Program-made: the position numbers and the translations under genes
From: JALSRD01 sp964476595
GTDB lineage: Bacteria; Desulfobacterota; Desulfobacteria; Desulfobacterales; JALSRD01
Direction: 5' to 3'
Assembly (NCBI GenBank): GCA_964476595.1
Contig: CAYZCL010000077.1
Span: 1 to 15,863 of the forward strand
Length of the DNA: 15,863 nt
The notes under the pieces: model-generated
The model's input: only the letters and a program-made list of their open reading frames with translations
Databases searched by the model: none
What the model was told of the DNA's origin: nothing
Shown: piece after piece, positions 6,509-13,372 of the stretch
Layout of the letters: the number at the start of each line of letters is the position of its first letter
Numbering within the stretch: the stretch's first letter is position 1

Positions 6509-7684
6509 CTAATACAGCAGGCAGGAATTTCTGCAAACCGAAACGAATTCGTCGATTTCCGGTTGCCAGCTGCGCTCCAGTTCCAGAATGTCCCCCCCCT
6601 GTTCGATACACAACCGCACCCGCAGGTCCCCGGTGATCAGGTCGATGGGTAGTTTCTCGAACTCGTACTCGTAGGGCGGCGGCTTCCACTGGAAATCCCC
6701 GGGCCATCCGGCGGCCACGGCCTGTAGTAGGGCCAGGCTGGTGCGGTAGGGCCGGTAGGCCCGGCGGTCGCTGACGTGTAGCTGGAACCCGCGGCACAGC
6801 CGGCCCCGCCACTTGTTGGCCGTGGGCTCGAAGTGACAGGGCCGCAGCACGACACCGGCCGTGGCCGCCGCATCCAGCCGGGACATCACCGCGGCCGGGT
6901 CGATGAAGGGCGCGCCGAACAGCTCGAAAGGCTGGCAGGTGCCGCGCCCCTCGGAGACGTTGGTGCCCTCCCAGAGCACCTGCCCCGGGTAGACCAGCGC
7001 CGACGCCGGCGTCGGCAGGTTGGGCGACGGGGCCACCCAGGGAAGACCGGTGTCGGTAAAGTACATGTCACGGCGCCAGCCCTGCATGGGGATCACCTCC
7101 AGCTCGCAGCCGATGCCGCCCTCGCGGTTGAAAAAGAGCGCCAGTTCACCGATGGTCAGGCCGTGGCGTATGGGAATGGGGTAGCGGCCCACGAAAGAGG
7201 ACAGCCCGGGGCGCAGGCGGCCACCTTCCACCTGCAGGCCGCCCACGGGGTTGGGGCGGTCGAGCACCACGACTTTCCGGCCCGTCTCGGCGGCGGCCTC
7301 CATGCAGTACGACAGGGTGTAGACGAAGGTATAAACGCGGCAGCCGGCGTCCTGCAGGTCCACCAGCAGCACGTCGATGGGCGCCATCATCTCGGCCGTG
7401 GGTTTGCGCACCCGGCTGTAGAGACTGAAGACGGGGATGCCCAGCTGCGGGTCCGTCAGGTGGTCGGACTCGATCATGTTGTCCTGCTTTTCGGCGAAAT
7501 ACCCGTGCTGCGGGGCGTACAGGGCGGTCAGGGCATCGCCGAAGCGCTCCGCCAGCAGGTCGCGGGCGTGGCGCAGGCGGCGGTCCACCGAGGCCGGGTT
7601 GCACAGCAGGCCCAGGCGTTTGCGGCGGCACCACGCCGGCGGGTTGTCGATGAAAACCTCCAGGCCGGTGCGTACGATGGTCAT
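6509..7684 (-). CDS. namZ: NamZ-type exo-beta-N-acetylmuramidase (DUF1343, GH171)
   Basis: This 391-residue protein matches the DUF1343 family from end to end: GLLCNPASVD (25-34), YAPQHGYFAEKQDNM (56-70), PVFSLYSRVRKPTAEM (84-99), VDLQDAGCRVYTFVYTL (108-124), LDRPNPVGG (141-149), SSFVGRYPIPIRHGLTIGEL (162-181), LPWVAPSPNLPT (214-225) and EGTNVSEGRGTCQPFELFGAP (239-259). The characterised B. subtilis member NamZ (YbbC) removes MurNAc from the non-reducing end of peptidoglycan fragments. No signal peptide is visible, so a cytosolic role on imported fragments is likely. The PQHG motif carries Gln (Q59) where most homologues I recall have Glu. The ATG at 7682-7684 follows GGGAGA; the in-frame reading upstream has no homology. 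With the MurU-AmgK fusion nearby it makes biochemical sense as MurNAc salvage. Confidence 0.9.
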   Translation of the reverse strand: MTIVRTGLEVFIDNPPAWCRRKRLGLLCNPASVDRRLRHARDLLAERFGDALTALYAPQHGYFAEKQDNMIESDHLTDPQLGIPVFSLYSRVRKPTAEMMAPIDVLLVDLQDAGCRVYTFVYTLSYCMEAAAETGRKVVVLDRPNPVGGLQVEGGRLRPGLSSFVGRYPIPIRHGLTIGELALFFNREGGIGCELEVIPMQGWRRDMYFTDTGLPWVAPSPNLPTPASALVYPGQVLWEGTNVSEGRGTCQPFELFGAPFIDPAAVMSRLDAAATAGVVLRPCHFEPTANKWRGRLCRGFQLHVSDRRAYRPYRTSLALLQAVAAGWPGDFQWKPPPYEYEFEKLPIDLITGDLRVRLCIEQGGDILELERSWQPEIDEFVSVCRNSCLLY

Positions 7685-7716
7685 GGCATGATTCTCCCTT
7701 TTGCGGCCGCTCGACG

Positions 7717-7741
7717 GCCGGCAGACGGATTTGCCGGCAGA
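7717..7741. repeat. Direct repeat GCCGGCAGA, 16-base period
   Basis: GCCGGCAGA occurs at 7717-7725 and again at 7733-7741, immediately downstream of the predicted namZ -10 element, in the position of a repressor operator. Two copies of nine bases in GC-rich DNA could still be chance. Confidence 0.5.
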
Positions 7742-7769
7742 TTTATCCAGAAAAGACGGCCAAAAGCAA
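7741..7769 (-). promoter_or_regulatory. Candidate sigma-70 promoter for namZ-rnhA
   Basis: On the minus strand TTGCTT (7764-7769), 17 bases, then ATAAAT (7741-7746) preceded by TGG, an extended -10. Transcription would start near 7734, about 50 bases before namZ. A-tracts just upstream (7762-7777) could act as an UP-like element. Confidence 0.5.
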
Positions 7770-7811
7770 AACTTTTTTGCCTCGGCGTCCGCGCACGCGG
7801 TGTTCGGGTGG

Positions 7812-7850
7812 ACAGGACCGCGCCCGGGCGGCACAGGACACCCGGGCGGC
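7812..7850. repeat. Imperfect tandem repeat in the namZ-vor intergenic region
   Basis: Two abutting units share ACAGGAC followed by CCCGGGCGGC: the first (7812-7832) has a four-base CGCG between the halves, the second (7833-7850) a single A. CCCGGGCGGC is identical at 7823-7832 and 7841-7850. It lies in the 380-base gap between divergent promoters; no gene is evident there (7690-8067). Confidence 0.7.
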
Positions 7851-7942
7851 GATACCCATCGATGCCCCATTGTTTCGGCATGCCCGATGCTTCCCGGCGG
7901 ATGCCGGACACCCGTCGGCAGGTAGCGACCGCCTATTTCATC

Positions 7943-7971
7943 TTGACATTGAACCGCCTTGAAAATAAAAG
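7943..7971 (+). promoter_or_regulatory. Candidate promoter for the ATPase-vor operon leader
   Basis: TTGACA (7943-7948) is a perfect -35, followed after 17 bases by TAAAAG (7966-7971), or ATAAAA with 16. Transcription would start near 7978, about 90 bases ahead of the ATPase ATG, so an intrinsic terminator (7989-8037) falls inside the leader. Confidence 0.55.
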
Positions 7972-7988
7972 TTTCCAGTTGGGTTGCA

Positions 7989-8037
7989 GCCGCCCCTGGA
8001 TCGGGCGATCCGTTTGCCCGGGGCGGCATTGTTTTTT
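7989..8037 (+). terminator. Intrinsic terminator inside the vor operon leader (possible attenuator)
   Basis: GCCGCCCC (7989-7996) pairs perfectly with GGGGCGGC (8020-8027). Inside, either GGATC/GATCC (7998-8002 with 8007-8011) or GGGC/GCCC (8003-8006 with 8016-8019) can form. TTTTTT follows at 8032-8037. The 3' arm (CCGGGGC, 8018-8024) can instead pair with GCCCCGG (8055-8061) just before the ATG, giving a competing structure. Confidence 0.65.
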
Positions 8038-8067
8038 CAAACCAAAGGATGCGGGCCCCGGACCGAG

Positions 8068-8805
8068 ATGGACATCACCCTGGAAGGCATCGTCATCATC
8101 GTGGGCGACTTCGGCAGCGGCAAGACCGAGGTGGCCGTCAACCTGGCGGTCTACCGCAAGCAAGCCGGCTGCGAGGTGCGTATCGCCGACCTGGACCTGG
8201 TCAACCCCTATTTCCGCACGCGCGAGGCGCGGCGCCAGCTCACGGCCCAAGGCATCAGGGTGGCTATTCCGCCCGAGAAATACCTGCAGGCCGACCTGCC
8301 GATCCTGATCCCGGAGATCGGTGGGCTCATCCGGCAGCCGGCCCAGCTGACCATTCTGGATGCCGGCGGGGGAGAGGCGGGGGCCACGGTGCTGGCGGCG
8401 CTCTATGACGCGCTCAGGCACCACGAGGTGTCCATGCTCCAGGTGATCAACCCCTTCCGGCCGTACACCAGCACCGTGGAAGGCTGCCGGAAGGTGCAGC
8501 GCCGCATCGAGGCCGCCGCCAAGGCGCCGGTCACCGGTTTCATCGGCAACGCCAACCTGATGGAGGAGACCACCGTTAAAGAGATTCTCTCGGGGCACGC
8601 GTTCGTCCGCCGGCTGGCCGACGAGAGCGGCCTGCCGCTGGCCTTTGTCACCGCGGACGTCCGGCTGCTGCCCCGCATCGACCGGGGACGGCTCAGCTGT
8701 CCCCTGCTGCCCATAACCCGCCAGTTGGTGCCCCCCTGGAAGAAGGCCGCGGCTTTCCGCGATCCCGCGTCCCGGGGGTCCCGCCCGCAAACAGGAGGTG
8801 TATAG
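8068..8805 (+). CDS. P-loop ATP-binding protein linked to 2-oxoacid:ferredoxin oxidoreductase
   Basis: This is a 245-residue cytosolic NTPase. A classical Walker A, GDFGSGKT (13-20), opens the protein; it lacks the extra lysine of the MinD/ParA deviant loop. IADLDLVNPYFRTREA (39-54) resembles a switch region with D41 and D43, ILDAGGGEAGA (96-106) is a Walker B-like strand with D98, and NPFRPYTSTVEG and FIGNANLMEET follow. The fold is most like SIMIBI-class NTPases (CobQ/MinD-like). Its partner and substrate are not evident. It directly precedes the ferredoxin subunit (stop to start five bases), so a role in assembling, loading or regulating the oxidoreductase is plausible inference. The start ATG (8068-8070) precedes the first conserved strand but has a poor ribosome site; an in-frame ATG at 7984 would begin inside the hairpin and is less likely. 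Confidence 0.8.
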   Translation: MDITLEGIVIIVGDFGSGKTEVAVNLAVYRKQAGCEVRIADLDLVNPYFRTREARRQLTAQGIRVAIPPEKYLQADLPILIPEIGGLIRQPAQLTILDAGGGEAGATVLAALYDALRHHEVSMLQVINPFRPYTSTVEGCRKVQRRIEAAAKAPVTGFIGNANLMEETTVKEILSGHAFVRRLADESGLPLAFVTADVRLLPRIDRGRLSCPLLPITRQLVPPWKKAAAFRDPASRGSRPQTGGV

Positions 8806-8810
8806 CAACC

Positions 8811-9047
8811 ATGGAATACGTGTACCGCATCGACGAGGACCTCTGCAAAGGCTGCGGCCTGTGCGTCAGCGTGTGCCCCAAGCACGTCCTGGAAATCGCC
8901 GAAAAGGTCAACACCAAGGGCTATTTCCCGGCTTTCCAGGCACGCCCCGAAGACTGCGTCTTCTGTGCCACCTGCTGCCGCATGTGCCCCGACGTGGCCA
9001 TCACCATCAGCGAGGTCGAGGAGCTGTCCCCCCCGGACCAGGGATGA
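8811..9047 (+). CDS. 2x[4Fe-4S] ferredoxin, delta-type subunit of 2-oxoacid:ferredoxin oxidoreductase
   Basis: This 78-residue ferredoxin has two complete CxxCxxCxxxCP cluster motifs: C12, C15, C18, C22 and C49, C52, C55, C59, with an additional C56. Such subunits (VorD/KorD/PorD) carry electrons from the TPP-subunit clusters to external ferredoxin. The second motif (CVFCATCCRMCP) and the insertion around VNTKGYFPAF are typical of the small ferredoxin encoded ahead of VorB-type alpha subunits. AGGAGG (8793-8798) lies 12 bases before the ATG. It is followed after 70 bases by the alpha subunit, in the usual gene order delta, alpha, beta, gamma. Confidence 0.93.
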   Translation: MEYVYRIDEDLCKGCGLCVSVCPKHVLEIAEKVNTKGYFPAFQARPEDCVFCATCCRMCPDVAITISEVEELSPPDQG

Positions 9048-9117
9048 ACGACAACACCGGCGTGAGGCCCCCGGCGCCAGCCGCGGACGCCGCAGGCCGG
9101 ACAAGGAGTGAGGCATC

Positions 9118-10182
9118 ATGAGCAAAATTCTGATGAAGGGCAACGAGGCCATCGGGGAAGCCGCCATCCGGGCCGGCTGCCTGAACTATTTCGCCTACCC
9201 CATCACCCCGCAGTCGGAAGTCGCCGAGTACCTGTCGCGGCGCATGCCCGAGGTGGGCGGGGTGTTTCTGCAAGGCGAGAGCGAGGTGGCCGTCTCGTAC
9301 ATGATCTTCGGTGCCGCCGCTTGCGGCGAGCGTGTTTTCACCACCTCCTCGAGTCCCGGCATCAGCCTGATGAGCGAGGGGATCAGTTACATCGCAGGCG
9401 CCCAGTGCCCGGCGGTCTTCGTCAACATCATGCGCGGCGGCCCGGGACTGGGCGGCATCCTGCCGTCCCAGGCGGACTACTTGCAGGCCACCAAGGGCAT
9501 CGGCCACGGGGACTTCCACATGCTGGTGCTGGCGCCGGCCAGTGTCCAGGAGGCCGTCGAGATGGTCATGATGGCCTTCCCGCTGGCCGAGAAGTACCGC
9601 AACCCGGTGATGATCCTGGGCGACGGCCTCATCGGGCAGATGATGGAGCCGGTGGAGTTCCACGACGACCTCAAGGTGGCGCCCAGCAACAAGGATGACT
9701 GGGCCACCAACGGCATGGACACCCGCGGCAGCGATCGGCGCAACCTGGTCAAGTCGCTGTACCTGGACCCCGAGGAACTCAACGCCCACAACCTGCACCT
9801 GAAGGCCAAGTACGAGCAGATGGCGCGCGAGGACGTGCGCTACGAGGCATACAATACCGACGGTGACTACGAGGCCCTGATCGTCAGTTACGGGACCATG
9901 AGCCGGGTGTGCCGCACGGCCATCGACATGCTCAAGGAAGAGGGTGTGGAAGTCGGCATGATCCGCCCCCAGACGGTGTTCCCGTACCCCGAGAAGGCGG
10001 TGCGCGATGCGGCCGAAAAGGAGAGCTGCAGGAAAGTCTTCGCCATCGAGATGAACATGGGCCAGATGCTCGAAGACGTCCAGCGGGCGGTGTGCGGCCT
10101 GCGGCCGGTGGAGTGGTTCGGCAAGTGCGGCGGCGAGGTGCCCACGCCCGAAGAGGTGATCGATGTCGTCAGACCGGCCTGA
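9118..10182 (+). CDS. vorB: 2-oxoacid:ferredoxin oxidoreductase alpha subunit (VorB-type)
   Basis: This 354-residue subunit binds with the beta subunit to form the CoA-dependent oxidative decarboxylase: 2-oxoacid + CoA + oxidised ferredoxin to acyl-CoA + CO2 + reduced ferredoxin. Features of the pyrimidine-binding half are visible: MKGNEAIGEAAIRAG near the N-terminus, YPITPQSE with the family Tyr-Pro-Ile-Thr-Pro motif, GESEVAVSYM with the conserved Glu, SSSPGISLMSEGISY, and MRGGPGLGG. NPVMILGDGLIGQMMEPVEF is a signature I associate with proteins annotated VorB (3-methyl-2-oxobutanoate). The substrate is not provable from sequence: branched-chain, 2-oxoglutarate or aryl 2-oxoacids are possible. 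Electrons would leave through the upstream ferredoxin. The ribosome site AAGGAG (near 9105) fits the ATG. Confidence 0.95.
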   Translation: MSKILMKGNEAIGEAAIRAGCLNYFAYPITPQSEVAEYLSRRMPEVGGVFLQGESEVAVSYMIFGAAACGERVFTTSSSPGISLMSEGISYIAGAQCPAVFVNIMRGGPGLGGILPSQADYLQATKGIGHGDFHMLVLAPASVQEAVEMVMMAFPLAEKYRNPVMILGDGLIGQMMEPVEFHDDLKVAPSNKDDWATNGMDTRGSDRRNLVKSLYLDPEELNAHNLHLKAKYEQMAREDVRYEAYNTDGDYEALIVSYGTMSRVCRTAIDMLKEEGVEVGMIRPQTVFPYPEKAVRDAAEKESCRKVFAIEMNMGQMLEDVQRAVCGLRPVEWFGKCGGEVPTPEEVIDVVRPA

Positions 10183-10272
10183 GGTCGGAACGAAACCCCC
10201 GGCTGCGGAGAAGTCACCATCGGTCATCGCCCGGTGGCCCGAAGCCGGCCGGAAAACGAGGAGTCAGTGAAA

Positions 10273-11010
10273 ATGGGAAAAACTTTTAAGAGACCCGAGG
10301 CCCTTGCCGACGTGCCGACCCACTACTGCCCGGGGTGCACCCACGGCGTGATCCACCGCCTGGTGGCCGAGGTCATCGACGAACTGGGCATCCGCGGGCG
10401 CACGGTAGGCATTGCGCCGGTGGGCTGCGCGGTGCTGTGCTACAACTACTTCACCTTCGATTTCCAGGAGTCCGCCCACGGGCGCGCCCCGGCCATGGCC
10501 ACCGGCATGAAGCGCGTGCGGCCGGACCTGGTGGTGTTCACCTACCAGGGCGACGGCGACCTGGCCAGCATCGGCATGGCCGAGATCATTCACGCCGCCA
10601 ACCGCGGCGAGCGCTTTACCACCATCTTCGTCAACAACGCCGTGTACGGCATGACCGGCGGTCAGATGGCGCCCACCACCATGCCGGATCAGCGCACCAC
10701 CACCTCGCCCTTCGGCCGCAACGTGGACGAGGTGGGTATGCCCATCAAGGTGGCCGAGCTGCTGGCCGCCCTGCAGACGCCGGCCTACATCACGCGCCAG
10801 GCGGCCATCAAGCCCAAGTACATCGTCAAGGCCAGGAAGGCCATCAAGCGGGCCTTTACCTACCAGCTGGAAAATCGCTGCTACAGCTTCGTGGAGGTGG
10901 TCAGCACCTGCCCCACCAACTGGGGGCTGACGCCGGTGGAGGCCGTCAAGTGGGCCGAGGAGCAGATGCTGCCCTACTACCAGCTGGGTGATCTCAAAAC
11001 ACCCGAGTAA
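10273..11010 (+). CDS. 2-oxoacid:ferredoxin oxidoreductase beta subunit (TPP-binding)
   Basis: This 245-residue subunit carries thiamine pyrophosphate. THYCPGCTHG (16-25) gives the N-terminal CPGC-H motif of this class, VGCAVL (50-55) follows, and GDGDLASIG (93-101) with NN (121-122) about 27 residues later is the TPP/Mg binding signature; YGMTGGQMAPTT (125-136) completes the site. It pairs with the VorB-type subunit encoded 90 bases upstream; in VorB-containing enzymes this gene is often named vorA. The ATG at 10273 follows GAGGAG (10258-10263) at nine bases; a GTG two codons earlier and an ATG 13 codons earlier are in frame but worse placed. The 90-base gap before it shows no gene or clear signal. 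Confidence 0.94.
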   Translation: MGKTFKRPEALADVPTHYCPGCTHGVIHRLVAEVIDELGIRGRTVGIAPVGCAVLCYNYFTFDFQESAHGRAPAMATGMKRVRPDLVVFTYQGDGDLASIGMAEIIHAANRGERFTTIFVNNAVYGMTGGQMAPTTMPDQRTTTSPFGRNVDEVGMPIKVAELLAALQTPAYITRQAAIKPKYIVKARKAIKRAFTYQLENRCYSFVEVVSTCPTNWGLTPVEAVKWAEEQMLPYYQLGDLKTPE

Positions 11011-11025
11011 CCCGAGGAGGCGAAC

Positions 11026-11565
11026 ATGCAGAACGAAGTCAAACTGGCCGGCTTTGGGGGACAGGGAATCATGCTGATGGGCAAGATCCTGGCCCACGCC
11101 GCCATGGAACAGGGTTTCGAGGTGGTTTGGATTCCCTCCTACGGGCCGGAGATGCGCGGCGGCACGGCCTACTGCACGGTGGTGGTCAGCGACCGCCCCA
11201 TCGGGTCGCCGATCATCAAGAATCCCCGCCACCTGATCGCCATGAACCGCCCCAGCCTGGAGAAATTCGCCCCCACGGTCAAACCCGGCGGCGTGATCTT
11301 CGTCAACGGATCGCTGATCGACATCGACAGCGGGCGCGACGACGTGGACGAACTGGTGGTGCCCATCATCGAGATCGCCAAGGAACTGGGCAACGTGCGC
11401 ACGGCCAACATCGTGGCCCTGGCCGCCTTCGTGGCGCGCAGCGGCATGGTGGACTTCAAACGGCTCAAGGAGTCGGTCAAGGAAGAGTTCAAGCGCAAGG
11501 AGAAACTGATCCCCATAAACCTGGAGGCCCTGGAAGCCGGCAGGAAGGCCGCCTTGGAGAAGTAG
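11026..11565 (+). CDS. 2-oxoacid:ferredoxin oxidoreductase gamma subunit
   Basis: This 179-residue protein matches the gamma subunit fold of the POR/KOR/VOR family: GFGGQGIMLMGKILAHAA (residues 9-26), the glycine-rich opening; IPSYGPEMRGGTA (36-48), the best-conserved block; and a tail ending in EEFKRKEKLIPINLEALEAG. The subunit stabilises the oxidoreductase and contributes to the CoA site region in known structures of the family. GAGGAGG precedes the ATG by a few bases and the gap from the beta subunit is 15 bases, so the two are clearly co-translated. It ends 12 bases before hisC. Often called vorC or korC depending on annotation. Confidence 0.94.
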   Translation: MQNEVKLAGFGGQGIMLMGKILAHAAMEQGFEVVWIPSYGPEMRGGTAYCTVVVSDRPIGSPIIKNPRHLIAMNRPSLEKFAPTVKPGGVIFVNGSLIDIDSGRDDVDELVVPIIEIAKELGNVRTANIVALAAFVARSGMVDFKRLKESVKEEFKRKEKLIPINLEALEAGRKAALEK

Positions 11566-11577
11566 CGTGTCGAAGCC

Positions 11578-12675
11578 ATGAAACTGCCGGTCCCCGATCA
11601 CATCCTCGCCCTGAAGCCCTACGTGCCGGGCAAACCCATCGAGGAGCTGGCCCGCGAATACGGCATTTCCGACGCCGTCAAGCTGGCCTCCAACGAAAAC
11701 CCGCTGGGGCCTTCGCCGGCGGCCGTGGCGGCCATGCGCGACGCCTGCGGGCAGCTCCACCGCTACCCCGACGGAGGGGGCGACCTAGTGGCGGCCATCG
11801 CGGAGCGCCTGGACGTGCCGCCCGGGGGCGTCGTGCTGGGGTGCGGCTCAGACGACGTCATCGGCATGCTCACGCGGGCTTTGCTGCTGCCCGGCGACGA
11901 AGTCGTCATCCCGCAGCCCTCCTTTCTGATGTACTCCCTGTGCGCGCGCTGGACCGGCGCCCGAGCCGTGGGCGTGCCCCTGGACGCCTCGCTGGGCATC
12001 GACCTGCCGGCCGTGCTGGACGCGGTCACGGAGCGCACCCGCATCGTTTTCCTGTGCAGCCCCAACAACCCCACCGGCACGGTCATCGGCAGGGACGATT
12101 TCGGCGAATTCCTGGCACGCATCCCCGGCCACGTGGCCGTGGTCGTCGACGAGGCCTACATCGAGTTCGTGCGCGACGGCGACGCCCTGGACGGCGTGGA
12201 GTGGATCGGCGGTGAAAAAAGCGTGGTGCTGCTGCGGACCTTTTCCAAGGCTTACGGCCTGGCCGGCATCCGCATCGGCTACGGCGTCATGTCGCCGGAG
12301 CTGGCGCTGGTGCTCCACCGGGTGCGCCAGCCCTTCAACGTCAGCCGCCCGGCGCTGTGCGCGGCCCGGGCCGCGCTGTCCGACGACGCTTTCCTGGAAA
12401 AGACCGTGCGCCTGGTGCACGAGGGCCTGGACGGCCTGTGGGCCGAACTGGACGCCCTGGGCGTGGCCTATTTCCGCAGCCAGGCCAACTTTTTTCTCAT
12501 CGACGTACAGGGTCCGGCGGACCGCTTTTACGAGGCCATGTTGCGGCGGGGCGTCATCGTGCGCTCCATGAGCGCGTACGGCTATCCGAACTACATCCGG
12601 GTCAACGTGGGGTTGCCCGAAGAGAACCGCCGTTTCCTGGCGGCCTTCGCAGCGGTCCGGGGAGATGCGTCGTGA
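11578..12675 (+). CDS. hisC: Histidinol-phosphate aminotransferase (class I/II PLP enzyme)
   Basis: This 365-residue PLP enzyme transaminates imidazole-acetol phosphate with glutamate in histidine synthesis. SNENPLGPSP (38-47) is the HisC N-terminal substrate motif. CSPNNPTG (160-167) with N164, DEAYIEF (191-197) with D191 and Y194, and TFSKAYGLAGIRIGYG (221-236) with the Schiff-base lysine K224 and phosphate-binding R232 complete the cofactor site. RVNVGLPEENRRF near the end is the usual C-terminal arginine block. Members of this subfamily may also act on aromatic amino acids, which would give a link to the upstream 2-oxoacid oxidoreductase; that is inference. The ribosome site is weak, and the gene begins 12 bases after the gamma subunit. 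Its stop overlaps the cmk start (GTGA). Confidence 0.92.
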   Translation: MKLPVPDHILALKPYVPGKPIEELAREYGISDAVKLASNENPLGPSPAAVAAMRDACGQLHRYPDGGGDLVAAIAERLDVPPGGVVLGCGSDDVIGMLTRALLLPGDEVVIPQPSFLMYSLCARWTGARAVGVPLDASLGIDLPAVLDAVTERTRIVFLCSPNNPTGTVIGRDDFGEFLARIPGHVAVVVDEAYIEFVRDGDALDGVEWIGGEKSVVLLRTFSKAYGLAGIRIGYGVMSPELALVLHRVRQPFNVSRPALCAARAALSDDAFLEKTVRLVHEGLDGLWAELDALGVAYFRSQANFFLIDVQGPADRFYEAMLRRGVIVRSMSAYGYPNYIRVNVGLPEENRRFLAAFAAVRGDAS

Positions 12676-13352
12676 AGGCGCCCATCATCACCATCGATGG
12701 CCCCGCCGGGGCCGGCAAGACCACCGTCAGCCGGCGCCTGGCGCAGCGCTTGGGCTACCGTTATGTGGACACCGGCGCGCTCTACCGCGGCATCGCCTGG
12801 AAGGCGGACCGCGCGGGCATCGATGTCGACGACACGCGCGCCGTACGGCGCCTGCTCGATACCCTGCGGCTCGAAGCCGTGTGGACCGACGACGGGACCA
12901 TGCGGATTCTCATCGACGGCCGCGACGTCACCGACGAACTGCGCACGCCGCACATCTCCATGCTGGCCTCGCGCATGTCGGCCCTGCCCGCGGTGCGGCA
13001 ATGCCTGCTGGGGCTGCAGCGCCGCCTGGGCCGCGAGGGGGGCTGCGTCTTCGAGGGACGCGACATGGGGACCGTGGTCTTTCCCGACGCGGCCGTCAAG
13101 ATATTCCTGGACGCTTCGCTGGAAAAACGCGCCCGGCGCCGTCACCGGGAGCTCGGCGACGCTGGCCAGCGCTTCGAGGAGGTGCTCGAGGACATCCGGC
13201 GCCGCGACGAGAACGACAGCACGCGCCGGCTGGCGCCGCTCAAAATGGCCGAGGACGCCGTGCGCATCGACACCAGCGCGCTTTCCGTCGAGGAGGTGCT
13301 CGCCGAGATCGAGCGGGTGGTGGCGCAGCGGCGACGGCGGGATGCGAAGTGA
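12672..13352 (+). CDS. cmk: Cytidylate kinase
   Basis: This 226-residue enzyme phosphorylates CMP and dCMP with ATP in the cytosol, recycling RNA breakdown products and supplying dCDP. IDGPAGAGKTT (8-18) is the P-loop; YVDTGALYRG (31-40) is the conserved substrate loop; DGRDVTDELRTPHIS, FEGRDMGTVVFPDAAVKIFLDAS and RRRDENDSTR (the arginine-rich lid) follow in the expected order. Length matches the family (E. coli 227). The start is GTG at 12672-12674 inside the hisC stop, preceded by GGGGAGA, and homology begins exactly there. cmk next to rpsA is a widely conserved order, including in E. coli. Confidence 0.96.
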   Translation: MKAPIITIDGPAGAGKTTVSRRLAQRLGYRYVDTGALYRGIAWKADRAGIDVDDTRAVRRLLDTLRLEAVWTDDGTMRILIDGRDVTDELRTPHISMLASRMSALPAVRQCLLGLQRRLGREGGCVFEGRDMGTVVFPDAAVKIFLDASLEKRARRRHRELGDAGQRFEEVLEDIRRRDENDSTRRLAPLKMAEDAVRIDTSALSVEEVLAEIERVVAQRRRRDAK

Positions 13353-13372
13353 AACCCCGGGAAAAATAGATG

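Noticed and set aside
7690..8067. A gene in the gap upstream of namZ (minus extension or plus readings)
   Set aside because: The in-frame extension of namZ and the plus readings show no homology, no ribosome site and low-complexity composition; promoters and repeats explain the region better.
10264..11760. 498-codon minus-strand open reading across the beta and gamma subunits
   Set aside because: It spans two real genes and the gap between them on the opposite strand, so it is a codon-bias artefact.
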